Origin: Candidatus Uhrbacteria bacterium RIFOXYA2_FULL_40_9
GTDB lineage: Bacteria > Patescibacteriota > Patescibacteriia > UBA9934 > GWF2-40-263
Assembly (NCBI GenBank): GCA_001791615.1
Contig: MGEY01000052.1
Span: 1 to 29,395, forward strand
Reading direction: 5' to 3'
DNA length: 29,395 bases
Shown: positions 15,601 through 24,848 of the stretch, piece after piece
Layout of the letters: the number at the start of each line of letters is the position of its first letter
How positions within the stretch are numbered: position 1 is the stretch's first letter
Notes under the pieces: model-generated
What the model was told of the DNA's origin: nothing
The model's database searches: none
What the model saw: the letters and a program-made list of their open reading frames with translations, nothing else
Translations under genes and position numbers: made by a program

Positions 15601-18600
15601 AGACTCTCCTGTGATAGAACAGGCATAGGTCTCATTTGCTTGTGCTTCACAAATCTCTGTTCCTCCACAATCTCCATCCCATTCACATGCAATAAAATCT
15701 CCGCTTGCATTATGAATATATCCATTAGTATTTGCGCACAAATTCACATCAGAAATGACATCAGTGTTTGCATTGAACTGCCAATTTCTCAAAATTCGAT
15801 CAAAAATCTCCAATGATTCTTCACCTGCATCTTCATTGTAGGAAATCACGTACATGTTTGGATAAATACTATTTCCACTCTGATTTGTTGCAAGGACATA
15901 TTGTGTGGTTCCTTCTTCTACGGCTTGATAACCATCTAACGTGGTTTGTGAAGGAGAACCAGAAAATCCCTGATCTTCATACCACTGTAAAGGAGAAGTA
16001 TAGTCATCATTTGTAACCACACGAACACCTAAAGCGTCACTGGTTCCTTGTACTTGGAAAAGAAGTTCCTGATAAATACTAGAAGAAATAGAATGCACTT
16101 CAATTGGCATACCTGTGCTATTTCCTAAAGCAGGAAGATCATCATCTGTTCCCTCATCCCCTTCATCACGACAATAAGAGAAAGAAAAATTTGTGGAAGA
16201 ATCAAGGTAGTGATAATTATTTCCAGAAATCCATGGATTTTCACAAAGCATAGCCCAGATAGGAAGTTCTCCTTGCACAGTTTCTCTTTGTACCGTACAG
16301 GCTTCTCCAGCGCCCGTATCACAATCATCAGAAGTCTCACAACTTATTCCGCTTGTTTCACAAAGATGCTCGGTGGAAAATTCATAGGTATCTATTGTCA
16401 CAGTGGCTTGGGCAAATACCGTTGCTCCTCCATCCTCGCCCTCAGCCGTTACAAAAGCATCGTGATCATCCAAAGCAAGTTCATCAGAACCAGATTCTGA
16501 AGCAGTGGTTGTTGTGACCACGGTTTCTTCAGTAGAACCCCATGTCCACTCCCAAGCATAATCCTCTGAAGACGTGATTTCTTCTTGTACCGCTCCATCA
16601 AGATGATAAGCGGTTGCCATAAAGTAGTGAACTTCTCCTATTTCAGTAAAAAATTCTTCACTGGCACTTTCGTACTCTGCATAGTCAGTGCGTCCAAAAT
16701 CAACAACAACAACTTGATCGAGTGAACAAATTTCATTACCCACTGTAAAAGAGGTCATGATTTCAGAAGGATTTACCAACCCCACTCCAAACGTATTTAA
16801 AACTCCTTCATCAATAGCATCAGTCAGATCACTATCTCCAAGAACAACAAGTCGATACGTGGCTCCTTCTTCTAAAATACCAGAATAACGAACAGAAACT
16901 CGAACTCCACCATCTGAGACATCACTTTTTTGATACGTTACAGGCACCGCACACACCGTTGTTTCTGCAGAAACTTCTCTTCCAAAAAAACTCAAAACCT
17001 GTTCACGAATCCAGTGCCAGGCACGTGCAAAAACTCCTTCTGGAGGTTGTACATACACGGTTGTTTCCCAACCAGTTGGACAAACCGTTCCAGTATATTC
17101 AAGGTAAATTTGTGGATCTGTTCCGTTTCCAGAAGGATCAAGAGAGTCTAAATCCACATCTTGGGAAAACTCTACCCAAAGCGCGGTATTTTGACAGACA
17201 TTTGTTGCACCACTTTCTGGATAAACACTTCCCGTTTCAGGACGCAAATAACAACATCCACCCGTGCCACAGCCATAACTCTCTTCAGGAGAACCACAAT
17301 CAGCATCTGTTTGACAAGAACACTCTACAGAAAGTAGACCTTCTGCTGTCACACGTTCTGCTTCTGTTTGAATGGTTGTAACCGCATAATGTGTAATTGG
17401 ATCAACTTCTTCTGCAACTGTTTCACTCACTTGCGCAACCGCAAAAGCACCGGAACTGATGGAACTCGTTGTTTCACATTCTTCATAAGTACTTTGAAGA
17501 CCATCTCCACAATAAGAAGGAATAAGACCATCAACAGAAGCCCCTTCATTTAAACAAATCGCTGAGCACCCATCTCCTGCCTCAACATCAAATAAATCAC
17601 AATCTTCTGCGTCATTTAAATCATCGCCGTTATAATCTGTTATACCATCTCCGCAACAAGGAGTGCTTATAGCTTGACAAGTATCAGTACTCTCACAATC
17701 TCCATCGCTAATACAATTCACGCCATAACTTGTGCCATCAAAACAAGCAAACACACAAGCACTTGCTCCCTCAAAAAGACAACGAGAAGAACATCCATCT
17801 CCAGAACTTGTATTTCCATCATCACAATCTTCTCCATTTCCAATATCTCCATCTCCGCAAGTTGCTTCAATATCTGTGATAGCTACTGCTCCCTCAAAAA
17901 GACAGCGAGAAGAACATCCATCTCCAGAACTTGTATTTCCATCATCACAATCTTCTCCTCCTGTTCCCCTATAGTAATCTACCCGCCCATCTCCACACGT
18001 TGTCGTTGAACCTTCATTTTGACAAGCTAAAGAACACCCATCACCACTAACACTATTTGAATCATCACATTCTTCTCCCACGCTCACAAATCCATCTCCA
18101 CAACATCCACCCGGAACAAGAGAACAAATATCTGTCTGTTCCACACAAACATCAGTGACTTCTGCGCAAACCTCTTCAGTTTCTGTGTCACAATCTGCAT
18201 CTGTCAAACAACTCAAACCACTTGTTTCACATGCATAAGTCGTACAACTTGCGTCTGTGGTACAAACCGCTCCACCTATTTGACAAAAGAATGTGCTACA
18301 AGAAGCATCTGTGGTACAGGTTGCTCCAGAATCTTCACAAGCAAAAGGACAAGCACTTGTTCCTTCCCAAAAACAAGCATCAGAACATCCGCCTTCTCCA
18401 TCACAATCTTCTGCTTCATGATATCCATCTCCATTATAATCAGTGATTCCGTCTCCACACACAGGATCTAAAAGAGAAACCGTTGCCCCAGTATTTAAAC
18501 AACTAGCAGAACACCAAGCAGGAAGATCTGTTGAAAGACTAATTGCTCCTGACTCAAGCATTTCTGCAACCGTGGGTTGTGTTGAAAGCCAAGGCTCCCA

Positions 18601-21600
18601 AGAATACGAAGAGGATTGCAAAACTTGTCCGGAGACTGCGCAATCATCTGGAGCTCCGTAAGGAACAGCTTCATACACTTGTCTTGCTCCGATCCTATCT
18701 AATGTCGCTTGTTCTGGATCAAGTTCAATACGATCAATTCCACAACTAATATCACTATTTTTTGTGGTAAAAATCCAAGAAAAATCAGTTGGATAATAGG
18801 CATTTTCTGAAAAAGGCCCACCATAATTTGATCCTGAATCCGCAAGTGCGACCCCTGAAGTTGAGAGAAGATTTCCAGAAAGCCAGACACGATAATGCGT
18901 ATTTGCTTCAAGAGAAGGACAGGCGCTTGTGCTTATGGTGACTTTCTGTGTTGTGGCCGTTCCCACAGAAGCACACGTTACTTCTGTAAGCTCACCTGGA
19001 GCACAAAGGGCATCTTCACATTGATAAAGCTTAACATTAGATGAGTTGAACAAACTGGTATCCATGAGCGCTTCAAATTCTGCATAAATACCTGCATTTA
19101 CACAGGCAGTTGAACAATTTGGAACATAATCACCCACTTCTGGATCAGAAAAATCAATAATCAGGTCTGCATCCCCCACAGGTTGAGTACTTGCACTCGT
19201 AACCTGAGATTCAATAAGAGCTGGGATACCCGGAGATGTTTCATCCAAAGCAGTTACTATTTTTTGACAAGACCCTGTAACCGCGGAAGGCTCACTCACT
19301 TTTGCAGATGAATCACTTGATGACCAATAAAGTGTTTCTCCTGTGCAAGGACTAAGAACACATTCATCAGCATCAGAAACAAGGGAAGCGAGATACCCGA
19401 CAGATTCATTAAGTGTTCTCGCTGTATAAGGATCAGGGCTTACATACACATCACCAACTTCACAAGAGGCATCTGTTGGAGCTGTGGTAAATGACCAAGT
19501 AAAATCTTCTTCTAAATAGCCCTCACCCGCGGAAGCATCTGCTTGAATACGTCCTGCTTCATCCCCTCCAAGCAACGTTACTTGATAGGTGGTGGATGTT
19601 TCAAAATCTTCTGCATGAGATGCCGTAAAACCTCTTGTTCCTACATTAAAACTCCACACAAACGGTACTTCTTCTAATGTGTCACACACATCTGTACAGG
19701 TAAAAGTTCTTCCACTTGCGGTCACACAGGTTCCTCCGACAATTGCGGAACATTTTTCTAAAACCAGATTTGAACTCGTGAGGCTTGAGCCCTTCATATC
19801 CATATCAAACGTCGCTCCGATATCCGCATTTACGCAAACAGACTCTGCGGGACTCCATCCTTCCCAAGGAGAAGGAGAAGCAATTCCTTCTGTTGAACTA
19901 CAAGCAACTCTCACCCTTGGGGTGTTTGCAATCGTTCTTGTTGTAAATTTATACGCATAATGCGAATCAATCACAGTCTCAGGACATCCTCCGGTTGTAA
20001 AACTCGCACATGTTCCATCAGAACAACACTCTTCTTGAAGTGAACAAATGCTGGAATCTTCCACACAATTACCCACTTGAAAATTCAATGGATTAGATCG
20101 ATATCCTTCAGCTGATGTCACTGTAACAGGACCTGTTTGGGCATTATCTGGAACTTCTGTTTCAAGCACAGATCCATCATCCCAAGAAGTGTAAAGAGAA
20201 GAATCAATAGTTTGATTTAAATAATACGTCACACTTCCATCCGTTGTTTGAAAATTTTCTCCATAAATATCCACCAGGCTTCCCACAGGACCAGAATCTG
20301 GATCAAGTAAACAAATGGATGGACCTGGTTCACCAGCAATCACCTCAAAAGCAACAGATTCAGAAGTTTGTCCATCTGTGCCACGATAAATATGAATAGT
20401 GTGTGAACCTGTTTCAAGAATATCTTCTGTTGCTGTTGAATATTGCTCAGGCACTTTGATCAAAATACTTGTGTCTGTCCAATATTCGCTTCCGCAAGCT
20501 ACTGGAAAAACACTATCTCCAATGGCAGTGACTCCATCAAGGCTACTGCCAGTATTGTTTGTAAAATAGACGAGTCCATCAGCATGTCCAAACTCGGTTC
20601 CATAAATGGTGACATATTGCCCAAGAGGGCCCCAGTTTGGCGCGTCTTCACATGTTCCAGTTCCACAATCTTCATCTTCGGTACAAACCATTCCATCATG
20701 TTCTCCTTCGAAGCACGCTTGCCAACCTGTTTCTACATAGGAAATAACCGGAGGAGCATCACTAGATGTTGTAGAAACAGTAAAATCAATCTCATTTGAT
20801 CCTTGTCGAATAGATTCACATGTTCCTTCACCAGTCCCACAATCTTCATCTTCACTACAAGCTTCTAAAGTTTCACTACACCATGCTGTCACACAAGATT
20901 CACTCAGAGATTCCCCACAATCCACATCCTCTGAACAAACATCTCCTGAAGTTTCACAAAAATAATCTCCGGCAAATACTTGAACATCATAAGCTCCATC
21001 ATCAAGCAATGGAGTCACAGCAGAAATTTCTGAAGTCTCCCAATGTAAATAGGAAGTGGGTTCATAATAATCAAAATAAAGGGCTGAACTTCCTTGAAGT
21101 GCGCCAAGATTATCTCCTAAAATTGTCACATCATCATTTCCTTCCCCTGTAGAAGGGGTGATGGAACAAAGTCCTGGCCGTTCAATCGCATTGACATCAA
21201 AATCTGTAATATATGGACCATAATCATCATCCGTACGGTCGTAATCTCCTTCTGATTCATCACTGCTCACAACTGTCACTTGGATTGGTCCGTCGATTGC
21301 TCCTTCTGGAACTTGCACAATGATCTGATCTGCTTGCCAAGCAAGAGTTCCTCCACAGCTATAAGCACTTACTTCAACTTCATCTCCGCTTTCTGTTCCA
21401 AGAAAGGTAATACTTCCAGGATCTGTGCCAAACCCTTCTCCAGAAATGGTAATTAAATTACCAGGAGCTCCATTTCCTGCACGCACACGAGAAATTTTTG
21501 GAACAGTGACGCAAATCCCCTCTTCACAAGTTCCACTAGCACATTGAGAATCTTCAGTGCATGCATCCCCGCCACATGCTCCACAATAATATTCACTACT

Positions 21601-22812
21601 TATATCTCCTCCACAGTTCAGACCGGTTTCTCCCAAATCAGTATCAATTACATCATTGGCACAATTTGCTGCTCGAAGAGTAATAGTGATGCGATCAGAA
21701 GTATCACTGTTCCCTGCACAATCTGATCCAACTGCATAAATCGCATAGGTTTCATTTGTGAGATATCCTTCTGTATTCCACTCTCTTGAAGTATCTGAAT
21801 TGAAATAGTTTAACGCAGAAAGAACCCCATACACACTCAGATCTAATCCTGCGGTTTCTACTTCCTCAGAATCAACATAAAAATTAACAGAAGAAACACC
21901 CACATCGTCAACGGCTTCTGTTTGTAAAAGTTCATTCTCTCCTGTGGCATACACATTTCCTTCATCTTCTGGAGCTTCCATGGTCATGGTCGGCCCGCTG
22001 ACATCAATCGCGGCATCTGCTCCAATCGTAAAAGAATAAGAACAAGGATAGGAAGAACTACAAGAGAGACTTCTTCCACTGGTACTGCGCAAAATAGTCG
22101 GACTTACCGTAGCAATATAAGAAGTACTGGAAGAAAAACAATGTTCTGTTTCAAAACCTGTTTCTGAACAAAATGCATCTGGCGTAAATGTTACGGTATA
22201 ACCTGAGGTCGTAAATGTTCCTTCAACCTCTTCTCCTCCATCCACTTCAATGCTGATCGCGCTTTCCACGGTTGAGGAAGACACTCTTTGAGAAAAAACA
22301 AATTGTAATTGCAAATTCTTCACTGACTCTGCGCAATCTGTATTCAAAGACGCAAGATAAAAGGTTGAAGAAGTACTTGGATTTGGATCTTCTGAATAAT
22401 CCGTTGGATCTTCTGTGATAATTCTTCCTGTTGCTTCTTCAAGGGAACGAAGAACAAATTGGGTGATGGTGAACGCAGAAAGAACAATAACCAAACCGAT
22501 CAAGGCATTGATGATCATTCCTCTTGCTTTGGTCACACGTTCTTTGTCTCCTCCTGCTGTCATCCAAAGAAATCCGGCATACACCACAAACACCACAGCA
22601 ACTATTCCAAGCAAAGAAATAGCAGTTCTAATGAGACGGGCAATAATGACCGTAATATCCACACTTGTGGTAAATCCGGCAATTTCTCCAAAGGTCTCCA
22701 TTTGTGATTGCATTTCTGTTTGCGCGAATGTTGGCAAAGCAACACAGAAGCCTGTGATCAAAAGCATGCCAAAAAGGATGCTTGCTAATTTTTTAGATCG
22801 TAAACGGCACAT
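12610..22812 (-). CDS. Giant cysteine-rich surface protein with VirB2-like anchor and C-terminal VWA domain (3400 aa)
   Basis: An N-terminal signal-like helix ends in LPTFAQ (about 10-31). Next comes a two-helix module (about 55-84 and 99-121) like VirB2/TrbC pilins. The outer part holds an SbsA-like Ig domain; about four TIG/IPT-like domains (roughly 437-880, e.g. LITISGEGFG, VTIYGTEFG); many short CTEDEDCGTGTC-type disulfide units; and two clusters of Myxococcus-type Cys-rich repeats (CGDG...GEECDDGN...GDGCS; about 1444-1770 and 2617-2994). A VWA domain (about 3105-3330) has an intact MIDAS: Asp3113, Ser3115 and Ser3117 in DLSDSM, a Thr near 3205, and Asp3236 in LLSDGAP. There is no C-terminal membrane helix. 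Start at ATG 22812, 31 bases after the previous gene. A role as adhesin in contact with a host cell or surface is inferred from architecture. The ligand is unknown. Confidence 0.9.
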   Translation of the reverse strand: MCRLRSKKLASILFGMLLITGFCVALPTFAQTEMQSQMETFGEIAGFTTSVDITVIIARLIRTAISLLGIVAVVFVVYAGFLWMTAGGDKERVTKARGMIINALIGLVIVLSAFTITQFVLRSLEEATGRIITEDPTDYSEDPNPSTSSTFYLASLNTDCAESVKNLQLQFVFSQRVSSSTVESAISIEVDGGEEVEGTFTTSGYTVTFTPDAFCSETGFETEHCFSSSTSYIATVSPTILRSTSGRSLSCSSSYPCSYSFTIGADAAIDVSGPTMTMEAPEDEGNVYATGENELLQTEAVDDVGVSSVNFYVDSEEVETAGLDLSVYGVLSALNYFNSDTSREWNTEGYLTNETYAIYAVGSDCAGNSDTSDRITITLRAANCANDVIDTDLGETGLNCGGDISSEYYCGACGGDACTEDSQCASGTCEEGICVTVPKISRVRAGNGAPGNLITISGEGFGTDPGSITFLGTESGDEVEVSAYSCGGTLAWQADQIIVQVPEGAIDGPIQVTVVSSDESEGDYDRTDDDYGPYITDFDVNAIERPGLCSITPSTGEGNDDVTILGDNLGALQGSSALYFDYYEPTSYLHWETSEISAVTPLLDDGAYDVQVFAGDYFCETSGDVCSEDVDCGESLSESCVTAWCSETLEACSEDEDCGTGEGTCESIRQGSNEIDFTVSTTSSDAPPVISYVETGWQACFEGEHDGMVCTEDEDCGTGTCEDAPNWGPLGQYVTIYGTEFGHADGLVYFTNNTGSSLDGVTAIGDSVFPVACGSEYWTDTSILIKVPEQYSTATEDILETGSHTIHIYRGTDGQTSESVAFEVIAGEPGPSICLLDPDSGPVGSLVDIYGENFQTTDGSVTYYLNQTIDSSLYTSWDDGSVLETEVPDNAQTGPVTVTSAEGYRSNPLNFQVGNCVEDSSICSLQEECCSDGTCASFTTGGCPETVIDSHYAYKFTTRTIANTPRVRVACSSTEGIASPSPWEGWSPAESVCVNADIGATFDMDMKGSSLTSSNLVLEKCSAIVGGTCVTASGRTFTCTDVCDTLEEVPFVWSFNVGTRGFTASHAEDFETSTTYQVTLLGGDEAGRIQADASAGEGYLEEDFTWSFTTAPTDASCEVGDVYVSPDPYTARTLNESVGYLASLVSDADECVLSPCTGETLYWSSSDSSAKVSEPSAVTGSCQKIVTALDETSPGIPALIESQVTSASTQPVGDADLIIDFSDPEVGDYVPNCSTACVNAGIYAEFEALMDTSLFNSSNVKLYQCEDALCAPGELTEVTCASVGTATTQKVTISTSACPSLEANTHYRVWLSGNLLSTSGVALADSGSNYGGPFSENAYYPTDFSWIFTTKNSDISCGIDRIELDPEQATLDRIGARQVYEAVPYGAPDDCAVSGQVLQSSSYSWEPWLSTQPTVAEMLESGAISLSTDLPAWCSASCLNTGATVSLLDPVCGDGITDYNGDGYHEAEDCDGEGGCSDACFWEGTSACPFACEDSGATCTTDASCSTFFCQIGGAVCTTDASCTTYACETSGLSCLTDADCDTETEEVCAEVTDVCVEQTDICSLVPGGCCGDGFVSVGEECDDSNSVSGDGCSLACQNEGSTTTCGDGRVDYYRGTGGEDCDDGNTSSGDGCSSRCLFEGAVAITDIEATCGDGDIGNGEDCDDGNTSSGDGCSSRCLFEGASACVFACFDGTSYGVNCISDGDCESTDTCQAISTPCCGDGITDYNGDDLNDAEDCDLFDVEAGDGCSAICLNEGASVDGLIPSYCGDGLQSTYEECETTSSISSGAFAVAQVSETVAEEVDPITHYAVTTIQTEAERVTAEGLLSVECSCQTDADCGSPEESYGCGTGGCCYLRPETGSVYPESGATNVCQNTALWVEFSQDVDLDSLDPSGNGTDPQIYLEYTGTVCPTGWETTVYVQPPEGVFARAWHWIREQVLSFFGREVSAETTVCAVPVTYQKSDVSDGGVRVSVRYSGILEEGATYRLVVLGDSDLTDAIDEGVLNTFGVGLVNPSEIMTSFTVGNEICSLDQVVVVDFGRTDYAEYESASEEFFTEIGEVHYFMATAYHLDGAVQEEITSSEDYAWEWTWGSTEETVVTTTTASESGSDELALDDHDAFVTAEGEDGGATVFAQATVTIDTYEFSTEHLCETSGISCETSDDCDTGAGEACTVQRETVQGELPIWAMLCENPWISGNNYHYLDSSTNFSFSYCRDEGDEGTDDDLPALGNSTGMPIEVHSISSSIYQELLFQVQGTSDALGVRVVTNDDYTSPLQWYEDQGFSGSPSQTTLDGYQAVEEGTTQYVLATNQSGNSIYPNMYVISYNEDAGEESLEIFDRILRNWQFNANTDVISDVNLCANTNGYIHNASGDFIACEWDGDCGGTEICEAQANETYACSITGESCTGVTDNSCPLGTARTSYCDAEKAKLQRDTKRLSDAVDILDIINTHGETYAHCSVTTDTSCTQDDDCLGTETCVPDVPLISAGSYIPSMTISNWPSWNAVLSNELQETLPVDPLNAFYQCTDDGYDSDSCWNGTQGLFKCPSGSHVYGYRGIGGEEFILSLELEYNGGAWAYPIDTDSTDSATLSVEYSGGYTTIPLQIGFISTEMYCSGTTVGNTGLCGDGILNPSIETCELGDTDTASCTTLADDGVTVVSGLITIRCDDDCLGYQTALEAETAGTECIAYSCGNGTVEGTEICDDGVLNGTYGYCDDNCTYTTSFYCGDGYLAGGEQCDCGTTANWSTVKADTSSWAYTHCDITSTRGSNGQYVSTYAQSCAFDCSTPGPTCGDQILNGTEVCDGEYEEWEGALCADGNTCTTSADCEDGSTCGGTYVACGTIDGYQAYRYRTCSSGCVWNTWSACVIGDQQCGNGVLEGDEICDDGNTSNNDACLNTCEWNVCGDDYVYTGVESCDQGSENGDLCTASYGGMCQYCTVTCEYKTSSGAYCGDGTINGGEYCDGTVLPYRYFDADTRAVSNTCASSAVGTTSGIYTCLNVGVCNGGEDNGDYCTIGATGADAQSCATGGTCVQPVCASDCASSCPFSYETVSLQVQSELSGASKQQYIDLYRYLSGESPDNGVIYLPACSVGVSLTADIEADDVVPNDIDIVFVTDLSDSMYVNPEGTRIPFGADGFIEIESTRIYPVVEATSASIAELFDAASALGVTLHIGLVSFNGTAVTIDQTFSTSESSLVSTIEGYLTRLDTGTPTASGLQEAIDLFVSSSTAPTKIIVLLSDGAPTVYLDGLPCGTDKSGCIQEIREELIGANPSIQFYSAVIATSSSVEGYMAHCSSEECGTDWSDASDCHATQYAYQASDAEGITTMYEAIADAIVGATMTLTTESGSTTITTTGVISEGNDRSLPFPEAFICESSEFTIPLRVEFNGEGTMRFEDFQFEYCPL
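17765..17835. repeat. 71-base direct repeat, copy 1
   Basis: Matches 17888-17958 with a single difference. It encodes the DCDDGNTSSGDGCSSRCLFE segment of a Cys-rich repeat in the giant protein. Near-identity at the DNA level shows recent unit duplication. Confidence 0.85.
17888..17958. repeat. 71-base direct repeat, copy 2
   Basis: Second copy, 123 bases from the first, in the same reading frame. Such repeats allow the gene to gain or lose units by recombination. Confidence 0.85.
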
Positions 22813-22843
22813 GCATTTAGTCTTAAAATTTCAAAAGAAAAAT

Positions 22844-24736
22844 TTATGGAACAGGTAAAACAAACCCAGAAGTAGACGTTTCTGTTTCTCCATCAGTCAC
22901 ACAAGGGGTTGACTGACGTTCTCCATCACAACAATACACTTCTCCAGATGCAATTCGACCATCATCTTCTAAAGAAGTACATCCAATGATAGTGCTAGAT
23001 GAAGCAGAAGGCCCATAAGCAGGATACATACAAATCTGCCAGCTACTTTTCACTCCATTTTCAATAACAGGATAGTAATCCCACCCTCCATCTGTTTGAC
23101 TCACAAAAGTTGGGTGATTCATCGTGATAAGAGAATAAGTTTTATCTGTACTTACTTCATTTCGAAGAGAAAACCACATTTCATACAATGGATCAGGCCA
23201 CAGAGAAAGAGCTTCGCTATTTAAGGTGGAAGATTTCATGGTGGTATTAAAAGAAATCGTCACAGGTTGTTGCTGAATGACATCCCCTTCACTAATTCCT
23301 GGATCTATTAAGGTGATTTCTGGAACCGTATCGTTCACATTGTCTGTAGTATCAAATTCCCAAGAATAATCATCATTCGTTATTGTGGTTATTTCACCTA
23401 CTAGAGAAACTCCATCTGTATCTGATCCTGCGGCTTGTCCATCTCCATCTCCATCTAAAGAATTTCCACATACATCTATAAGTCCGTCATACTCTGTTCC
23501 TCGAGGAACTGCTTGTGGTGCATCATCCCCCACAGAAGCGGCATGAGCTTCTACCACAATGGTTTCAAGAGGTGGAAGACAATAAATGGTGTCACCACAA
23601 GGATCTTCCCCACAAGCATCAAAGGTGGTGAAGCCAACAGTTCGATACCCATTACTAATTTCATAGGTCCCTTCAACCAGAGAAGGAACGGAATCAGAAA
23701 TTTCAATATTGGAAAAATAATCCCCTAGCTCTATAGAATAAACACCAGTTGCGGCAACAGGATCCATGGCTTCATTAAAAGTCATTTCAATGGTGATGTT
23801 GCGATCGTATGGAGTGGTTGATTCAACCGGAATCACAGAAACGACTTGTGGAGGTGTGAGATCAACTTCTGTTGAAACTTCAAACGTCCATTCGTAGCCA
23901 TCAGAATAGCGTCCGGAAAAAGCAAGCGTTCCATCTGCCTTTTCAATGGTTGTTTTAAGAACAATGGTATAGTTTGTATCTTCAAGGGGACTTCCTAACA
24001 ACTCCACTGGGTCAAAAACCACGATCTGTGCACTCTCGCTAATGGCAACGCTCACTTGAGTTTCAGTAAGCGCAGCTGTAACCCCTGCGTCGGTTGGATA
24101 AATCGAAACGTTTGTCGCATTTAATCCTGTTGCCCCTGTTGGATTTTCAGGATCGTATCCTTGAATAAAAGAAGCGGGATCCATCGGTTCTTTAAATGTA
24201 ATCATGATCCTCGTATTACGAGGAATGTCTGTGGCATTTCGTTCTGGATAGTGATCATCAATTATGCCACCTCCTAAAGATCCAGAAAGAGGCTCGATAT
24301 ATTGATCTAAAACACTGGTTATTCCAGCCCCATATCCCGCTGCTTCAAGCAATCGATTCAAAATAAACGTGGTGATGCTATAGGACGCAAGAATAATCAC
24401 AAACCCAATAAACGCATTTTTCAAAATATCTAACGCTTTTTTTGTTTTGGCCGGTTCCCCTTTTGAAACCATGTACAACCATCCAGAATAAAGAATGAGG
24501 ATCACTGCCACGATTCCGAGAACACTAATGAAGATACGAATGATACGGGCAATCACAATGCCGATATCTTCAGTCGCAAGACCAGAAGCTTCGCCAACTG
24601 CTGTAAGTGCTGTGCCTTGTGCAAAGGCTATTCCCATCCACCCAAAAAATCCGATAAAAATAAAAAAAGCAAGCAAGCTAAAAAAAGCTGACTTCGTTTT
24701 TGTGAATCGAACCATACGTAAGAAAAAATGTTTCAT
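22844..24736 (-). CDS. VirB2-like membrane module with SbsA-type Ig-like domains (630 aa)
   Basis: A signal-like helix (about 17-39, ending GIAFAQ) precedes a two-helix VirB2/TrbC-like module (about 62-90 and 107-126, with LGIVAVILILYSGWLYMVS and a Lys-rich turn). Three Ig-like domains of the bacterial SbsA type follow; their hallmark is a strand with MITFKEPMDP, EMTFNEAMDP or SFNTTMKSS. A DGDGDG loop lies between the second and third. The C-terminus has several cysteines. I chose the ATG at 24736; 24715 is possible, and the longer frame runs back into a terminator. There is no clear ribosome binding site. The next gene is the giant protein with the same N-terminal module, so they may assemble in one membrane structure. 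Function inferred as envelope display. Confidence 0.85.
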   Translation of the reverse strand: MKHFFLRMVRFTKTKSAFFSLLAFFIFIGFFGWMGIAFAQGTALTAVGEASGLATEDIGIVIARIIRIFISVLGIVAVILILYSGWLYMVSKGEPAKTKKALDILKNAFIGFVIILASYSITTFILNRLLEAAGYGAGITSVLDQYIEPLSGSLGGGIIDDHYPERNATDIPRNTRIMITFKEPMDPASFIQGYDPENPTGATGLNATNVSIYPTDAGVTAALTETQVSVAISESAQIVVFDPVELLGSPLEDTNYTIVLKTTIEKADGTLAFSGRYSDGYEWTFEVSTEVDLTPPQVVSVIPVESTTPYDRNITIEMTFNEAMDPVAATGVYSIELGDYFSNIEISDSVPSLVEGTYEISNGYRTVGFTTFDACGEDPCGDTIYCLPPLETIVVEAHAASVGDDAPQAVPRGTEYDGLIDVCGNSLDGDGDGQAAGSDTDGVSLVGEITTITNDDYSWEFDTTDNVNDTVPEITLIDPGISEGDVIQQQPVTISFNTTMKSSTLNSEALSLWPDPLYEMWFSLRNEVSTDKTYSLITMNHPTFVSQTDGGWDYYPVIENGVKSSWQICMYPAYGPSASSSTIIGCTSLEDDGRIASGEVYCCDGERQSTPCVTDGETETSTSGFVLPVP

Positions 24737-24803
24737 GCTGATCGCAGAATGTATCTTTATTTTACATAATAAATGACAGAAAGAATAGAAACGTGTGGAT
24801 AGC

Positions 24804-24830
24804 AAAACAACCACCATTGGGTGGTTGTTT
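24804..24830 (-). terminator. Hairpin terminator after the YqeY-pilin fusion gene
   Basis: AACAACCACC and GGTGGTTGTT (11 bp with the next A-T pair) around a four-base loop, followed on the minus strand by TTTTGC. It lies about 18 bases past the stop codon. The T tract is short, so some read-through into the next surface-protein gene is likely. Confidence 0.7.
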
Positions 24831-24848
24831 GTAAAAAAGAATCTGAAA

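Noticed and set aside
17690..18120. CRISPR-like array because of regularly spaced similar segments
   Set aside because: The repeats are in frame and code for Cys-rich protein units; spacers are coding too and there are no cas genes.
12610..22812. Recoding of UGA as glycine, as in some CPR lineages
   Set aside because: Genes across the window end at TGA with ATGA overlaps to the next gene (nrdR, giant gene, ybeY), and full-length proteins read without in-frame TGA.
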